A stretch of DNA of 64,000 nt. Source: DASUBV01 sp036501025. GTDB taxonomy: Bacteria > Actinomycetota > Actinomycetes > Streptosporangiales > Streptosporangiaceae. Below, one piece after another: positions 16,085 through 24,945 of this stretch; the stretch's first letter is position 1, and every line of letters begins with the position of its first letter. Both the position numbers and the translations under genes were made by a program. The notes beneath the pieces are model-generated. The model worked only from the letters and a program-made list of their open reading frames with translations. It had not been told where the DNA came from and did no database searches. The stretch is from the NCBI GenBank assembly GCA_036501025.1, contig DASYBB010000106.1:15564-79563 (forward strand), written 5' to 3'.

Positions 16085-17160
16085 GCCGGAATCCCGGAGA
16101 CCGGGGCCGGGCGGCCGGCCTCGGCCGTCAGCTGATCGAGCGCATCGCACGCCTGCTGCGCCGTGACGCCGGCCAGGCAGGGATGACCGGGCACTGGGCA
16201 AGTCACGGCGCGACTGCCGCGGCAGGGCGCCGACTGGTCGCCCAGGAGCACGTGCGGGACGCGGTACGGCGCCCAGCGCGCCGCCGGCACGACGGGCGCG
16301 AACAGCGAGACGACCGGCGTCCCGACGGCGGCGGCCAGGTGAGCAACGCCCGTGTTGGCCACGATGACCGCGTCCGCGCCGGCCAGGACGGCCGCGAGCT
16401 GGGCCAGGCCGGTGGCGCCGGCCAGGTCCGCGACGGGCGCGGCATGTGCCGGGCCGCGGCCGGCCGGGAGGCCGGCGGCAGCGGCCGCGGTCAGGCCCCG
16501 CTCGTCCCGGCCGCCGGTCAGCACCGCCCTGCGGCCGCGGCGGCCCAGCTCGGCGACCGTCTCGGCCCAGCGCCGGGCCGGCCACCGCCGGGCCGGCGCA
16601 GTAGCGCCCGGATGCAGCACGACATAGGGCGCCCGGCCGGTAAGCCGGCCCACGGGGGGCAGCGGCCCGCGGACCGCGAGCCGGCCGTCGTCGCCGGCCG
16701 GCAGGCGGAAGCCGGCCGCGGCCGCCAGCGCCAGCCCGCGCTCGGCCTCGGGGACGTCGGCGTCCAGACGGTGCCGGACGTCCAGCAGCGAGCCGGGGTA
16801 GTCGGCGCTGATGGCGGCGATCCTGGGTATCCCGGCCAGCCGGAGCAGCAGCGCCGTCGGCAGCGGCGACTGGTGGAATGACGTCAGGATGATCGCGTCG
16901 GTGAAGCGGCCGCCGGCCAGCCGGCCGGTGAGCCGGGCCACGTCGTCCCCGTCCACGGGGGGCGGCTCAAGGTCGATCCACGGCGCCCGCCAGGTCAGCA
17001 CGTCGCCGACGGCGGGCAGCAGCCGGGCCGCCGCCGCGCCGCGGGGCCCGGCCAGCACAGTCACGTGATCGCAGGCCGCGGCGACCGCTCGGATGGCCGG
17101 CCCGGCCAGCAGCATGTCGCCGGCATTGTCGAGCCGGACGACCAGGCCCCGGCGGCTCAC
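16081..17160 (-). CDS. Family 9 glycosyltransferase (second heptosyltransferase-like)
   Basis: This gene encodes 359 residues from GTG 17160, chosen because it overlaps the upstream stop as GTGA like its neighbours; a start at 17181 would overlap by 25 bases. Motifs are LVVRLDNAGDMLLAGPAIRA, YVVLHPGATAPARRWPARRW, AVIVANTGVAHLAAAVGTPV and VSLFAPVVP. The pair of GT9 enzymes suggests two successive additions of heptose or a similar sugar. The N-terminal RLDNAGD variant (rather than RLGD) is frequent in actinobacterial GT9 members. Confidence 0.87.
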   Translation of the reverse strand: MSRRGLVVRLDNAGDMLLAGPAIRAVAAACDHVTVLAGPRGAAAARLLPAVGDVLTWRAPWIDLEPPPVDGDDVARLTGRLAGGRFTDAIILTSFHQSPLPTALLLRLAGIPRIAAISADYPGSLLDVRHRLDADVPEAERGLALAAAAGFRLPAGDDGRLAVRGPLPPVGRLTGRAPYVVLHPGATAPARRWPARRWAETVAELGRRGRRAVLTGGRDERGLTAAAAAGLPAGRGPAHAAPVADLAGATGLAQLAAVLAGADAVIVANTGVAHLAAAVGTPVVSLFAPVVPAARWAPYRVPHVLLGDQSAPCRGSRAVTCPVPGHPCLAGVTAQQACDALDQLTAEAGRPAPVSGIPA

Positions 17161-18695
17161 TCCGGCCCGCCCGCCGGCCACACGGGGCCAGGCCGCCGGA
17201 CTCCGGCCGCCATGGCCGCCGCCGCCGCGACGTCCGGCGCGGCCCGGACTCCGGACCGCTCGGCCGGCCGGGTGGCAGGGGCGGGAACCAGGAACCCGCG
17301 GGCGCCCGCCCGCCGCGCCGCCTGCACGTCAGCGCCGATATCGCCGATCACCGCGATCTCGTGGGCGGCGATCCCGAGCTCGGCAGCGGCCCAGTACACC
17401 ATGCCGGGCGCGGGCTTGCGGCATGAGCACTGATCGCTTTCAGCGTGCGGGCAGACCAGCACCACGTCGAGCGGCCCGAGCAGCTCGGCGAGGCGGGCAT
17501 TGACCGCATCCGCCTCCGCCCGGCTGAGCAGCCCCCTGGCAATGCCCGACTGGTTGGTGATCAGCCCGACCCGGAGGCCGTGCCCGCGGGCCAGGCCCAC
17601 CGCCGCCCGGGCGCCGGGCACCAGGGCGACCAGCGCCGGGTCGCCGTTGTAGGGAACGTCCTCGATGAGCGTGCCGTCCCGGTCGAACAAGACCGCCTTC
17701 GCCGGCGGCGGCCAGGGCCGGGCATGCCGGGCGGCGCGCCGGCCGCGCAGCCGGTGCCAGCACGCCGCCTCGGGGATGACCAGGCTCGTCGCGACCATCG
17801 TGGCCACCTCGCGGAGTGTCTTCGGGCCCGGCGCGATCCTGGCGGCGGCGAACTCGGCCGTTCCGGCCAGCGCGACCGCCGCGGCGCCGGCCGCGGCCCG
17901 CGGCCGGCCGGCCGCGGCCAGGCCGGCGGCGGCCGCGGCGGCCGCCGTGATCAGCGCGTGGCGGCGGATGCGGCCGCGGCTGGCCCCGGCGCGGACCCGC
18001 CAGCCCGGTCCGTGCAGGGCCGTCATCAGCGCGTCGTCGGCGTTGCCGGCCTGGACGCGGACGCTGGCCCAGGGCGATGCCGGCCGGACCGGGTGAATGG
18101 TCTCCCGCTGCCCGGCCCGCAGCTCCCAGCCATCATCGAGCAGCCGCAGCGCGAGGTCGGCGTCCTCCCGGAAGGCCCGCGGGAAGCGCTCGTCGAAGCC
18201 GCCCGAATCAGCCAGCGCCGCGCGCCGGTAGGCCATGTCGGCGGTGACCCACCGCGCGCCGGCCAGGCCCATGGTGCCCCGCTCCCAGTCGGTGGGCGCG
18301 CGTCCCGGCGGCTCCGGCACGATGATCCGGCCCTGCACTCCGGCCACCCGGGCCGGCTGACCGAAAAGGTCGCCTGCCAAGTGCTGCCGCCACGACGGCA
18401 TGACCGTGACGTCGTCATCAAGGAACGCCACCCACTCGGTCCGCGTGGCCCGCCACCCCGCGTTGCGCGCGGCAGCCGGGCCGGCCCCGCCGGTGGCGAC
18501 GACCCTGAGCGGCAGGCCCGCCGACGTCGGCAGGTCCGTGCCCGGGCGCCCCGGCCGGTCGTCGACCAGCACGACCGAGGCGGGCGCGGGTCCCGGCGCC
18601 TCGGCCAGCGCCGCGAGGCACCGGGTCAGGGAGGCGCGGGCCAGCGTCGGGATGACGACCGAGTAGGAGGTGGCTGTTCCGCAGGGCCCGGTCAT
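17157..18695 (-). CDS. GT2 glycosyltransferase fused to a GmhB-type HAD phosphatase
   Basis: This gene encodes 512 residues in two domains. Residues 1-240 are a GT2 domain (SYSVVIPTLARASLTRCLAA, WVAFLDDDVTVMPSWRQHL, GGFDERFPRAFREDADLALR). A linker of about 90 residues has two or three hydrophobic Ala-rich segments. Residues 335-490 are a HAD-IIIA histidinol-phosphatase-like domain: VLFDRDGTLIEDVPYNGDP, LITNQSGIARGLL, the zinc loop CPHAESDQCSCRKPAPGM and VIGDIGADVQAARRAGA. This domain matches D-glycero-D-manno-heptose-1,7-bisphosphate phosphatase, the step between the kinase and adenylyltransferase activities of HldE. The gene is coupled to its neighbours by four-base overlaps. Fusing the phosphatase to a transferase is unusual. 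Confidence 0.88.
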   Translation of the reverse strand: MTGPCGTATSYSVVIPTLARASLTRCLAALAEAPGPAPASVVLVDDRPGRPGTDLPTSAGLPLRVVATGGAGPAAARNAGWRATRTEWVAFLDDDVTVMPSWRQHLAGDLFGQPARVAGVQGRIIVPEPPGRAPTDWERGTMGLAGARWVTADMAYRRAALADSGGFDERFPRAFREDADLALRLLDDGWELRAGQRETIHPVRPASPWASVRVQAGNADDALMTALHGPGWRVRAGASRGRIRRHALITAAAAAAAGLAAAGRPRAAAGAAAVALAGTAEFAAARIAPGPKTLREVATMVATSLVIPEAACWHRLRGRRAARHARPWPPPAKAVLFDRDGTLIEDVPYNGDPALVALVPGARAAVGLARGHGLRVGLITNQSGIARGLLSRAEADAVNARLAELLGPLDVVLVCPHAESDQCSCRKPAPGMVYWAAAELGIAAHEIAVIGDIGADVQAARRAGARGFLVPAPATRPAERSGVRAAPDVAAAAAMAAGVRRPGPVWPAGGPE

Positions 18696-20317
18696 GGCCG
18701 CCGGACCGCGAACGGGCCGATGGCGAGGAGATCAACCGGCGTTGAGCCGAAGCACTCCAGGGCGTCGCGGATGTCATCCACCATCGGCCGCCCGGCCGTG
18801 TTGAGGCTGGTATTGATCAGCACGGGCAGGCCGGTCCGCTGCTCGAAGGCCGTGAGCAGCGCGGCGGTCAGCGGCTGGGCCGCCGGGTCGACCGTCTGCA
18901 CCCGGGCGGTCCCGTCCACGTGCACGGCGGCCGGGATGCGGTCCTGCCAGGCGGGGGCCACCTCGTGGACGAACAGCATGTACGGGCTCGGCAGCGGGCC
19001 GCCGGCGAAGATGGCGGCGGCCCGGTCGGCCAGCACCATGGGCGCGACCGGCCGGAACTGCTCGCGTCCCTTGACGTCATTGAGCCGGGCCAGGTTGGCG
19101 CGCCGGCCCGGGTGGGCGAGCAGCGACCGGTGGCCGAGGGCCCGCGGCCCGTACTCGCTGCGGCCCTGGAACCAGGCGACCACGCCGTCGCCGGCCAGCA
19201 CCTCGGCGGCCGCGGCGGCGACGTCGGGCGGCCGCTCGAACGGCACCCGGGCGGTGCGCAGCGCCGACTCGACCTGCTCATCGGTGAAGCCGCGGCCCAG
19301 GCCGGCGTCGGTCATCGCCCAGCGCGGCTCGGCAGCCTCGGCGGCCAGGTGCAGGGCAGCACCGAGCGCCGTGCCGGCGTCGCCCGCGGCGGGCTGGACC
19401 CAGACGGTCTCGAACGGCCCGCGCCGGGCCAGCACGCTGTTGGCCACGCAGTTCAGGGCCGTCCCCCCGGCCATGGCCAGCACCGTGTCGCCGGCCTGGC
19501 CATGTAGCCAGCGGGCCAGGTCCAGCAGCACCTCCTCCAGCCGACGCTGGACGCTGGCGGCCAGATCCGCGTGCTGCGCGGTCCACGGCTCGCCCGGTTC
19601 CCGGCGCGGGGCCAGGGCCGCCCAGTCGACCGGGTCGGTGCGGAAGCCGCCGCCGTCCGCGGCCACCTTCTCCCGGACCTGGTCCAGGAACCGCGGCTTG
19701 CCGTAGGACGCGAGCGCCATGACCTTGTACTCGTCGCTGGACCGCAGGAACCCCAGGTGCTCGGTCAGGTTCTCGTACATCAGGCCCAGCGAGTGGGGCA
19801 GCGCCTGGCCGCTGAGCTTCTCCAGGACGCCGGCCCGGTACCGGCCCGCCAGGAAGGAGTCCTGCTCGCCGCGGCCGTCGCAGACGAGCACGGCGCACTG
19901 CGCCGGCCCGGCTGCGAGGCCGGCCGAGGCGGCGTGCGCGACGTGATGCGGCACGAACCGGGCCCGGCCGGTGTCCAGGCCCGGCAGTTCCCCGGCCAGG
20001 AACGCGGGCGCCTGCTCGGCGTAGGTGACCCGCAGGTGGTCCCACGGGTCGTCCAGGCCCATCTCGCCGGCCGGCCGGGCCAGCGACGGGTCGAAGGAGA
20101 ACCCGACGAGGTCGATGTCGGCGGGGCGCAGGCCCGCGTGCTCCAGGCACCACCGGGCGGCCTGCGCGGGCTGCTCCCAGGCCGAGAACGGGACCGGGCG
20201 CTTGCCGTGCTTGCGGCGGCTGAACCGCTCTTCCTCCGCCGCTGCGACGACCTGGCCGTCAATGACCAGAGCCGCCGCGGGGTCGTGGAAGACCGAGTTA
20301 ATCCCGAGTATGCGCAC
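18692..20317 (-). CDS. O-carbamoyltransferase (NodU/CmcH/TobZ family)
   Basis: This gene encodes 541 residues from GTG 20317 (GGGACAAAGGG upstream), where RILGINSVFHDPAAALVIDG begins. The family makes carbamoyl-adenylate from carbamoyl phosphate and ATP and transfers the carbamoyl group to a hydroxyl, often on a sugar of a natural product or glycan. The Kae1-like N-terminal domain shows VPHHVAHAASAG with the metal-binding histidines, CAVLVCDGRGEQDSFLAG and LAMAGGTALNCVANS. The YrdC-like C-terminal domain shows WFQGRSEYGPRALGHRSLLA, FRPVAPMVL and LPVLINTSLNTAGRPMV. It is the first gene of the minus-strand operon. The likely target is a heptose hydroxyl on the glycan. Confidence 0.92.
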   Translation of the reverse strand: MRILGINSVFHDPAAALVIDGQVVAAAEEERFSRRKHGKRPVPFSAWEQPAQAARWCLEHAGLRPADIDLVGFSFDPSLARPAGEMGLDDPWDHLRVTYAEQAPAFLAGELPGLDTGRARFVPHHVAHAASAGLAAGPAQCAVLVCDGRGEQDSFLAGRYRAGVLEKLSGQALPHSLGLMYENLTEHLGFLRSSDEYKVMALASYGKPRFLDQVREKVAADGGGFRTDPVDWAALAPRREPGEPWTAQHADLAASVQRRLEEVLLDLARWLHGQAGDTVLAMAGGTALNCVANSVLARRGPFETVWVQPAAGDAGTALGAALHLAAEAAEPRWAMTDAGLGRGFTDEQVESALRTARVPFERPPDVAAAAAEVLAGDGVVAWFQGRSEYGPRALGHRSLLAHPGRRANLARLNDVKGREQFRPVAPMVLADRAAAIFAGGPLPSPYMLFVHEVAPAWQDRIPAAVHVDGTARVQTVDPAAQPLTAALLTAFEQRTGLPVLINTSLNTAGRPMVDDIRDALECFGSTPVDLLAIGPFAVRRP

Positions 20318-20522
20318 CCCTTTGTCCCGTCTGCTCGATGCGTGCCGGCGAGGGCGCCCACTCCCCGCCGGCAAGGGCCTCAAACACCGGGCTCCGCCCG
20401 GCTGCGCTGCGTGATGGTCCGAGGAGTGCCCGCCGAGGCTTTCGCACCTTTTATCTCGATGTTTTAGTTTCTCGGCGCTGGTCAGAGACAGGCGCCACGC
20501 GTAACCGACCTGAGGGGGCACT
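20318..20522. promoter_or_regulatory. Divergent intergenic region of the heptose locus
   Basis: About 205 bases separate the carbamoyltransferase operon (minus) from the GT4-gmhA-hldE operon (plus), so both promoters should lie here. An AT-richer patch (TTTTATCTCGATGTTTTAG, about 20449-20467) is the only local drop in G+C. I see no clear operator or consensus promoter. Confidence 0.45.
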
Positions 20523-21788
20523 GTGCGGATCGACATGGTTTCGGAACACGCCAGCCCGCTCGCGACACTCGGCGGCGCCGACGCCGGCGGCCAGAACGTG
20601 CACGTCGCCGCCCTGGCGATGGCACTGGGACGCTGCGGTCATGACGTCCGGGTCTACACCCGGCGCGACGACCCCGGGCGGCCGGACTCGGTCAGGCTGG
20701 GTGCGGGCGTCACCGTCGAGCATGTCCGGGCTGGCCCCGTCCGCCCGCTGCCCAAGGATGCGCTGCTGGAGCACATGCCGGCCTTCGCGGACCGGCTGGC
20801 CCGGCGCTGGTCTGATGAGCCGCCGGACGTCGCGCACGCGCACTTCTGGATGAGCGGCCTGGCCGCGGTGACCGCGGCCGCGGCGGCGGGCGGCGTCCCG
20901 GTCGTCCAGACCTTTCACGCACTGGGCAGCGTCAAGCGCCGCTGCCAGCCCGGCTCCGACACCAGTCCGCCCGAGCGGGTCAGCGTCGAGCGGGCCGTCG
21001 GGCGGCGCGCGGACGCGGTCATCGCCACGTGCACCGACGAGGTCCGGGAGCTCGCCGCCTACGGCATCCCGGCCAGCCGGATCTACGTCGTGCCCTGCGG
21101 CGTGGACACCGCCCATTTCGGGCCGCCCGCCGCGGGCTGGCGCAGTCCGGACGGCGCCCGCCGGTGGTCGGGGGGCGCCTCGCGCATCGTGACGATCGGC
21201 CGCCTGGTCCGCCGCAAGGGCGTCGACACCGTCATCGCGGCGCTGGCCGGCGTACCGGGTGCCGAGCTGATCGTCGCCGGCGGCCCGGCTGCCGGGCAGC
21301 TGGCCGGCGATGCCGAGGCTCAGCGGCTGCGCGGCGTCGCCGAGGCGCACGCCGTGGCCCGGCGGGTGCGGTTCACCGGCCAGGTGCCGCACCAGACCGT
21401 GCCCGCCCTCCTGCGCAGCGCCGACCTCGTCGTCTCCGACCCGTGGTACGAGCCGTTCGGCATCGTGCCGCTGGAGGCGATGGCCTGCGGCACCCCGGTC
21501 GTCGTGTCAGCCGTCGGCGGCCATCTCGACACGGTGGTCGACGGCCGGACCGGCCTGCTCGTGCCGCCCCGGAATCCGGCTGCGCTGGCCGGCGCGCTGC
21601 GGCGGCTGCTGGCCGATCCGGACCGCCGGGCCGCGATGGGCGCGGCCGGCACCGAGCGGGCCCGGAGCCGTTACCGCTGGGGCCGGATCGCCGAGGAGAC
21701 CCTCACCGTGTACGAGCGAGTCGCCGGCGCCCCCTCGCCGCTGGCCGCCGGCGCCGTCACCGCCACCCAGAAGGGAACGCGCTCATGA
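20523..21788 (+). CDS. Family 4 glycosyltransferase
   Basis: This gene encodes 421 residues from GTG 20523 (CTGAGGGGG upstream). The GT-B fold shows an N-terminal MRIDMVSEHASPLATLGGAD followed by AGGQNVHVAALAMALGRCGH, the retaining-GT4 start shared with MshA and sucrose-phosphate-synthase-like enzymes. The C-terminal domain has IVTIGRLVRRKGVDTVIAAL, LVVSDPWYEPFGIVPLEAMA and CGTPVVVSAVGGHLDTVVDG, with the E-x7-E signature EPFGIVPLE. It is the first gene of the plus-strand heptose operon and overlaps gmhA by four bases. The donor could be a UDP-sugar or the locus heptose. Confidence 0.88.
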   Translation: MRIDMVSEHASPLATLGGADAGGQNVHVAALAMALGRCGHDVRVYTRRDDPGRPDSVRLGAGVTVEHVRAGPVRPLPKDALLEHMPAFADRLARRWSDEPPDVAHAHFWMSGLAAVTAAAAAGGVPVVQTFHALGSVKRRCQPGSDTSPPERVSVERAVGRRADAVIATCTDEVRELAAYGIPASRIYVVPCGVDTAHFGPPAAGWRSPDGARRWSGGASRIVTIGRLVRRKGVDTVIAALAGVPGAELIVAGGPAAGQLAGDAEAQRLRGVAEAHAVARRVRFTGQVPHQTVPALLRSADLVVSDPWYEPFGIVPLEAMACGTPVVVSAVGGHLDTVVDGRTGLLVPPRNPAALAGALRRLLADPDRRAAMGAAGTERARSRYRWGRIAEETLTVYERVAGAPSPLAAGAVTATQKGTRS

Positions 21789-22435
21789 CGCACCAGCACC
21801 TCGCCGCGCTGCAGGAGGCCCTGCTCCGGTTCGACGCCCTCGTGCCCCGGCTGGAGGCGTGGGGCGCAGTGGCAGCTGGCGTCCTGACCGCGGGCGGCCG
21901 GCTCCTGGCGTGCGGAAACGGAGGAAGCGCCGAGCAGGCCCAGCACCTGACCGCCGAGCTGGTCGGCCGCTACCAGGACGACCGGCCGGCCTTCGCCGCG
22001 CTGCCGCTGCACGCGGACGCCGCCGCGCTGACCGCGATCGGGAACGACTACGGCGCCGATGAGATCTTCGCGCGGCAGGTCCGCGCGCACGGCCGGCGCG
22101 GCGACCTGCTGGTCTGCCTGTCCACTAGCGGATCCAGCCGCAATGTGGTCGCCGCCGCGGCGGCGGGGGCGCAGGCCGGCCTGATGACCTGGGCGCTGAC
22201 CGGGCCGGGCCCGAACGCGCTGGCCGCGGCCTGCGCCGACGCCATCACCGTGGACGCGCCGGATACCTGCACCATCCAGGAGGTCCACCTGGCCGCCATC
22301 CACATCCTGTGCGCGGCGGTCGACGAGGTCGCCCTGAGGCCCGGCCAGCAGATAGCCGGGCTCGCCGGCGACCCGGGCGCCCGCCCGGCCGCGCCAACCC
22401 CCGCCGTCCTGCTGGCCGGACGGGCGGCGCGATGA
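21785..22435 (+). CDS. gmhA: Sedoheptulose-7-phosphate isomerase
   Basis: This gene encodes 216 residues and starts in an ATGA overlap with the GT4 gene. The product converts sedoheptulose-7-phosphate to D-glycero-D-manno-heptose-7-phosphate, the first committed step to nucleotide heptose. The SIS fold is seen in GGRLLACGNGGSAEQAQHLT and AELVGRY, LTAIGNDYGADEIFARQVRA, LLVCLSTSGSSRNVVAAAAA and the C-terminal CTIQEVHLAAIHILCAAVDE carrying the catalytic Glu and His. A proline-rich tail of about 25 residues follows. It lies next to hldE with a four-base overlap. Confidence 0.93.
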   Translation: MTHQHLAALQEALLRFDALVPRLEAWGAVAAGVLTAGGRLLACGNGGSAEQAQHLTAELVGRYQDDRPAFAALPLHADAAALTAIGNDYGADEIFARQVRAHGRRGDLLVCLSTSGSSRNVVAAAAAGAQAGLMTWALTGPGPNALAAACADAITVDAPDTCTIQEVHLAAIHILCAAVDEVALRPGQQIAGLAGDPGARPAAPTPAVLLAGRAAR

Positions 22436-23925
22436 CCCCCCGCGGCCCGCTGGTCGTGGTCGGGGACACGCTGCTGGACGTCGACATCGACGGCCCGGCG
22501 CGGCGGCTGAGCCCGGATGCTCCCGTGCCGGTGGTGGACTGCCAGCAGCAGCGGTACCGGGCGGGCGGCGCGGGCCTGGCCGCGGTCCTGGCCGGGCCGG
22601 GCGTGATCCTCGTCACGGCACTCGGCGACGACCCGGCCGCTGACCGGCTGCGGGAGCTCCTGGGCCGGCACGTCGAGGTCCTCAGCCTGCCGCTGCACGG
22701 GGCCACCGCGTCCAAGGTCCGGATCCGGGCCTCGGGCCAGCCCGTCGTCCGGCTCGATAGCGGCGACGGCCGGGCCGCGCCGGGACCGGCCGGGCCGGGA
22801 ATCCGGGAGGCGCTGGCTGGCGCCGGCGCGGTCCTGGTCTCGGACTACGGGCGCGGGGTCACTGCCCACCCGGGGCTGGCCGAGCTGCTCGCCGGCCTGC
22901 CGAGAACCGTCCCGGTCGTGTGGGATCCCCATCCTGCAGGTCAGCCCCCGGCCGCCACGGCGCGGCTGGTGACACCTAACCGCGCGGAGGCCAGGAGCCT
23001 GGCCGCCGCCTTCGGCGCCGAGGCCGGGCCGCCCGAGTCGGGCGGCCCGGCCGCCCAGGCGGCCCGGGACGCCGGCCGCCTGGCCCGGAGGTGGGGCACG
23101 GCGGTCGCGGTCACGCTGGGCGACGCCGGCGCGGTGCTGTCGTCGGGCGACGGCCTTCCGGTCGTGCTGCCCGCGCCGGAACTGCCGCCGGCCCTGGCCC
23201 TGGACAGCTGCGGAGCCGGGGACGCGTTCGCGGCGGCCGCCGCGCTGGCCCTGCAGTCCGGCGGCCTGCTGACTGACGCCGTGGCGGAGGCGGTGCGGGA
23301 GGCGACGGCGTTCGTCGGGCGAGGCGGCGCGGGCCGCGCCCCCGCCGCTGAGGACCCGGGCGGGCCTGACCTGGCGCCCCTCCTGTCGGTGCCCGCGTGG
23401 GCTGCGTCCCGGCCGGGCTGCGTCCCGACGTCACCCGCGGGCGCCGGGAACGGATGGGATGTCGTGGCGGGGGTGCGGGCTCGCGGCGGCCGGGTCGTGG
23501 CCACCGGCGGGTGCTTCGACCTGCTGCACGCCGGGCATGTCAGCCTGCTGCGCGAGGCCCGGCGCCTCGGCGACTGCCTGATCGTGTGCCTGAACTCCGA
23601 TTCCTCCGTCGCGGGCCTCAAGGGCCCGGGGCGGCCGCTGGTAGGCCAGGAGGACCGGGCTGCGGTCCTGGCCGCCCTGGCGCCCGTGGACGCGGTCATC
23701 ATCTTTGACGAGCAGGCTCCGTCAGCGCTGCTCGAACGCCTGCGCCCGGACCTGTGGGTCAAGGGCGGCGACTACGGCCACGCCGACCTCGCCGAGGCCG
23801 AGGTGGTGCGCCGGCACGGCGGCGAGGCCATGCTCCTGCCGTACCTCAGCCACCACTCAACCAGCCAGATCGTCGCGGCGGCGCGGAGCGCGCCGGGCTC
23901 CGCGCTTGCCATCCCGGCCGGATAG
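22432..23925 (+). CDS. hldE: Bifunctional heptose-7-phosphate kinase / heptose-1-phosphate adenylyltransferase
   Basis: This gene encodes 497 residues in two domains. Residues 1-320 are a PfkB/ribokinase domain: PLVVVGDTLLDVDIDGPARR, LVSDYGRGVTAHPGLAELL and the catalytic anion hole DSCGAGDAFAAAAALAL. Residues 345-490 are a cytidylyltransferase-fold domain: ATGGCFDLLHAGHVSLLREA with the HxGH motif, VCLNSDSSVAGLKGPGRP, and WVKGGDYGHADLAEAEVV. With gmhA and the GmhB domain at 17157-18695 it completes synthesis of ADP-D-glycero-beta-D-manno-heptose. The N-terminal GGAANVA motif of typical PfkB proteins is altered to AGGAGLAAV. It overlaps gmhA by four bases. Confidence 0.93.
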   Translation: MTPRGPLVVVGDTLLDVDIDGPARRLSPDAPVPVVDCQQQRYRAGGAGLAAVLAGPGVILVTALGDDPAADRLRELLGRHVEVLSLPLHGATASKVRIRASGQPVVRLDSGDGRAAPGPAGPGIREALAGAGAVLVSDYGRGVTAHPGLAELLAGLPRTVPVVWDPHPAGQPPAATARLVTPNRAEARSLAAAFGAEAGPPESGGPAAQAARDAGRLARRWGTAVAVTLGDAGAVLSSGDGLPVVLPAPELPPALALDSCGAGDAFAAAAALALQSGGLLTDAVAEAVREATAFVGRGGAGRAPAAEDPGGPDLAPLLSVPAWAASRPGCVPTSPAGAGNGWDVVAGVRARGGRVVATGGCFDLLHAGHVSLLREARRLGDCLIVCLNSDSSVAGLKGPGRPLVGQEDRAAVLAALAPVDAVIIFDEQAPSALLERLRPDLWVKGGDYGHADLAEAEVVRRHGGEAMLLPYLSHHSTSQIVAAARSAPGSALAIPAG

Positions 23926-23948
23926 CCCCGCCAGCGAAGGAGATCGTC

Positions 23949-24938
23949 ATGACCAGCCGCGCAATAAGGTCAGCCGTGATCACCGGCGGAGCCGGCTTTA
24001 TCGGGGCGCACCTGGCCCGGCGGATGCTCGACCTGGGGGCCGAGGTGACGTGCGTGGATAACTTCTGCACCGGGTCCCGCCGCAACCTGGCCGCCCTGCG
24101 GGGCCGCGGCGGGTTCGCCCTGATCGAGGCCGACGTTACCGAGGGGCTCCCGGTGGCCGGACCCGTCGACGTCGTGCTGCACCTCGCCTCGCCCGCCTCG
24201 CCGTTGGACTACGCCCGGCTTCCAGTGGAGACCCTGCGGGCCGGCGCCCTCGGCACCCTGTGCGCCCTGGAGTTCGCCCGGTCCGCCGGAGCACGGTTCG
24301 TCCTCGCGTCCACCAGCGAGGTCTACGGCGATCCGCTGCAGCACCCCCAGTACGAGGACTACTGGGGCAACGTCAACCCGGTCGGCCCGCGCAGCGTCTA
24401 CGACGAGGCCAAGCGGTACGCCGAGGCGCTGACTACCGCATACCGCCAGCACCGGCAGGTGAACGCCGGCATCGTCCGGATCTTCAATACCTACGGCCCC
24501 GGGATGCGCGCCGCCGACGGCCGGGCCATTCCCACGTTCATCACCCAGGCGCTGGCCGGGCAGCCGCTCACCGTGGCCGGTGATGGCTCGCAGACCCGGT
24601 CGGTCTGCTATGTCGATGACACCGTCGCCGGGCTCCTGGCCATGGCCCGGGCCGCCTGTCCTGGACCGGTCAACATCGGCAACCCGCAGGAGATGACGAT
24701 TCTGCGCCTCGCGGAGATGATCCGGGACCTGACCGACCCGGCCGTGCCCGTGCGGTTCATCGAGCGCCCCGTCGACGATCCGGCCGTACGCCGGCCGGAC
24801 ATCACCCTGGCCGCCCGCCAGCTGGGCTGGCGCCCCGCCGTCCCGCCGGCCGAGGGCCTGCGCCGGACCATCGAGTGGTTCGCGGCCGCGCAGCCGCGCC
24901 GGGCGGCCGCGCGGCCGCCCGTGCCGGCCGGCTCGTGA
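23949..24938 (+). CDS. NDP-sugar epimerase/decarboxylase-like SDR (UXS-like)
   Basis: This gene encodes 329 residues from an ATG with GAAGGAGAT upstream. Extended SDR motifs are VITGGAGFIGAHLARRMLDL (NAD binding), LHLASPASPLDYARLPVETL, and LASTSEVYGDPLQHPQYEDY with a WGNVNPVGPRSVYDEAKRYA segment holding the catalytic Tyr-x3-Lys. It also has VRIFNTYGPGM and a DGSQTRSVCYVDD C-terminal binding site. These segments match UDP-glucuronate decarboxylase / dTDP-glucose-dehydratase-like proteins more than HldD. It might modify the nucleotide heptose or supply a pentose; sequence alone does not decide. Confidence 0.88.
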   Translation: MTSRAIRSAVITGGAGFIGAHLARRMLDLGAEVTCVDNFCTGSRRNLAALRGRGGFALIEADVTEGLPVAGPVDVVLHLASPASPLDYARLPVETLRAGALGTLCALEFARSAGARFVLASTSEVYGDPLQHPQYEDYWGNVNPVGPRSVYDEAKRYAEALTTAYRQHRQVNAGIVRIFNTYGPGMRAADGRAIPTFITQALAGQPLTVAGDGSQTRSVCYVDDTVAGLLAMARAACPGPVNIGNPQEMTILRLAEMIRDLTDPAVPVRFIERPVDDPAVRRPDITLAARQLGWRPAVPPAEGLRRTIEWFAAAQPRRAAARPPVPAGS

Positions 24939-24945
24939 TCCCGCG

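Noticed and set aside
17445..19706. Long plus-strand ORF of 753 codons
   Set aside because: It is antisense to the GT2-HAD and carbamoyltransferase genes, which have full family motifs and coupled starts; the plus frame is low-complexity.
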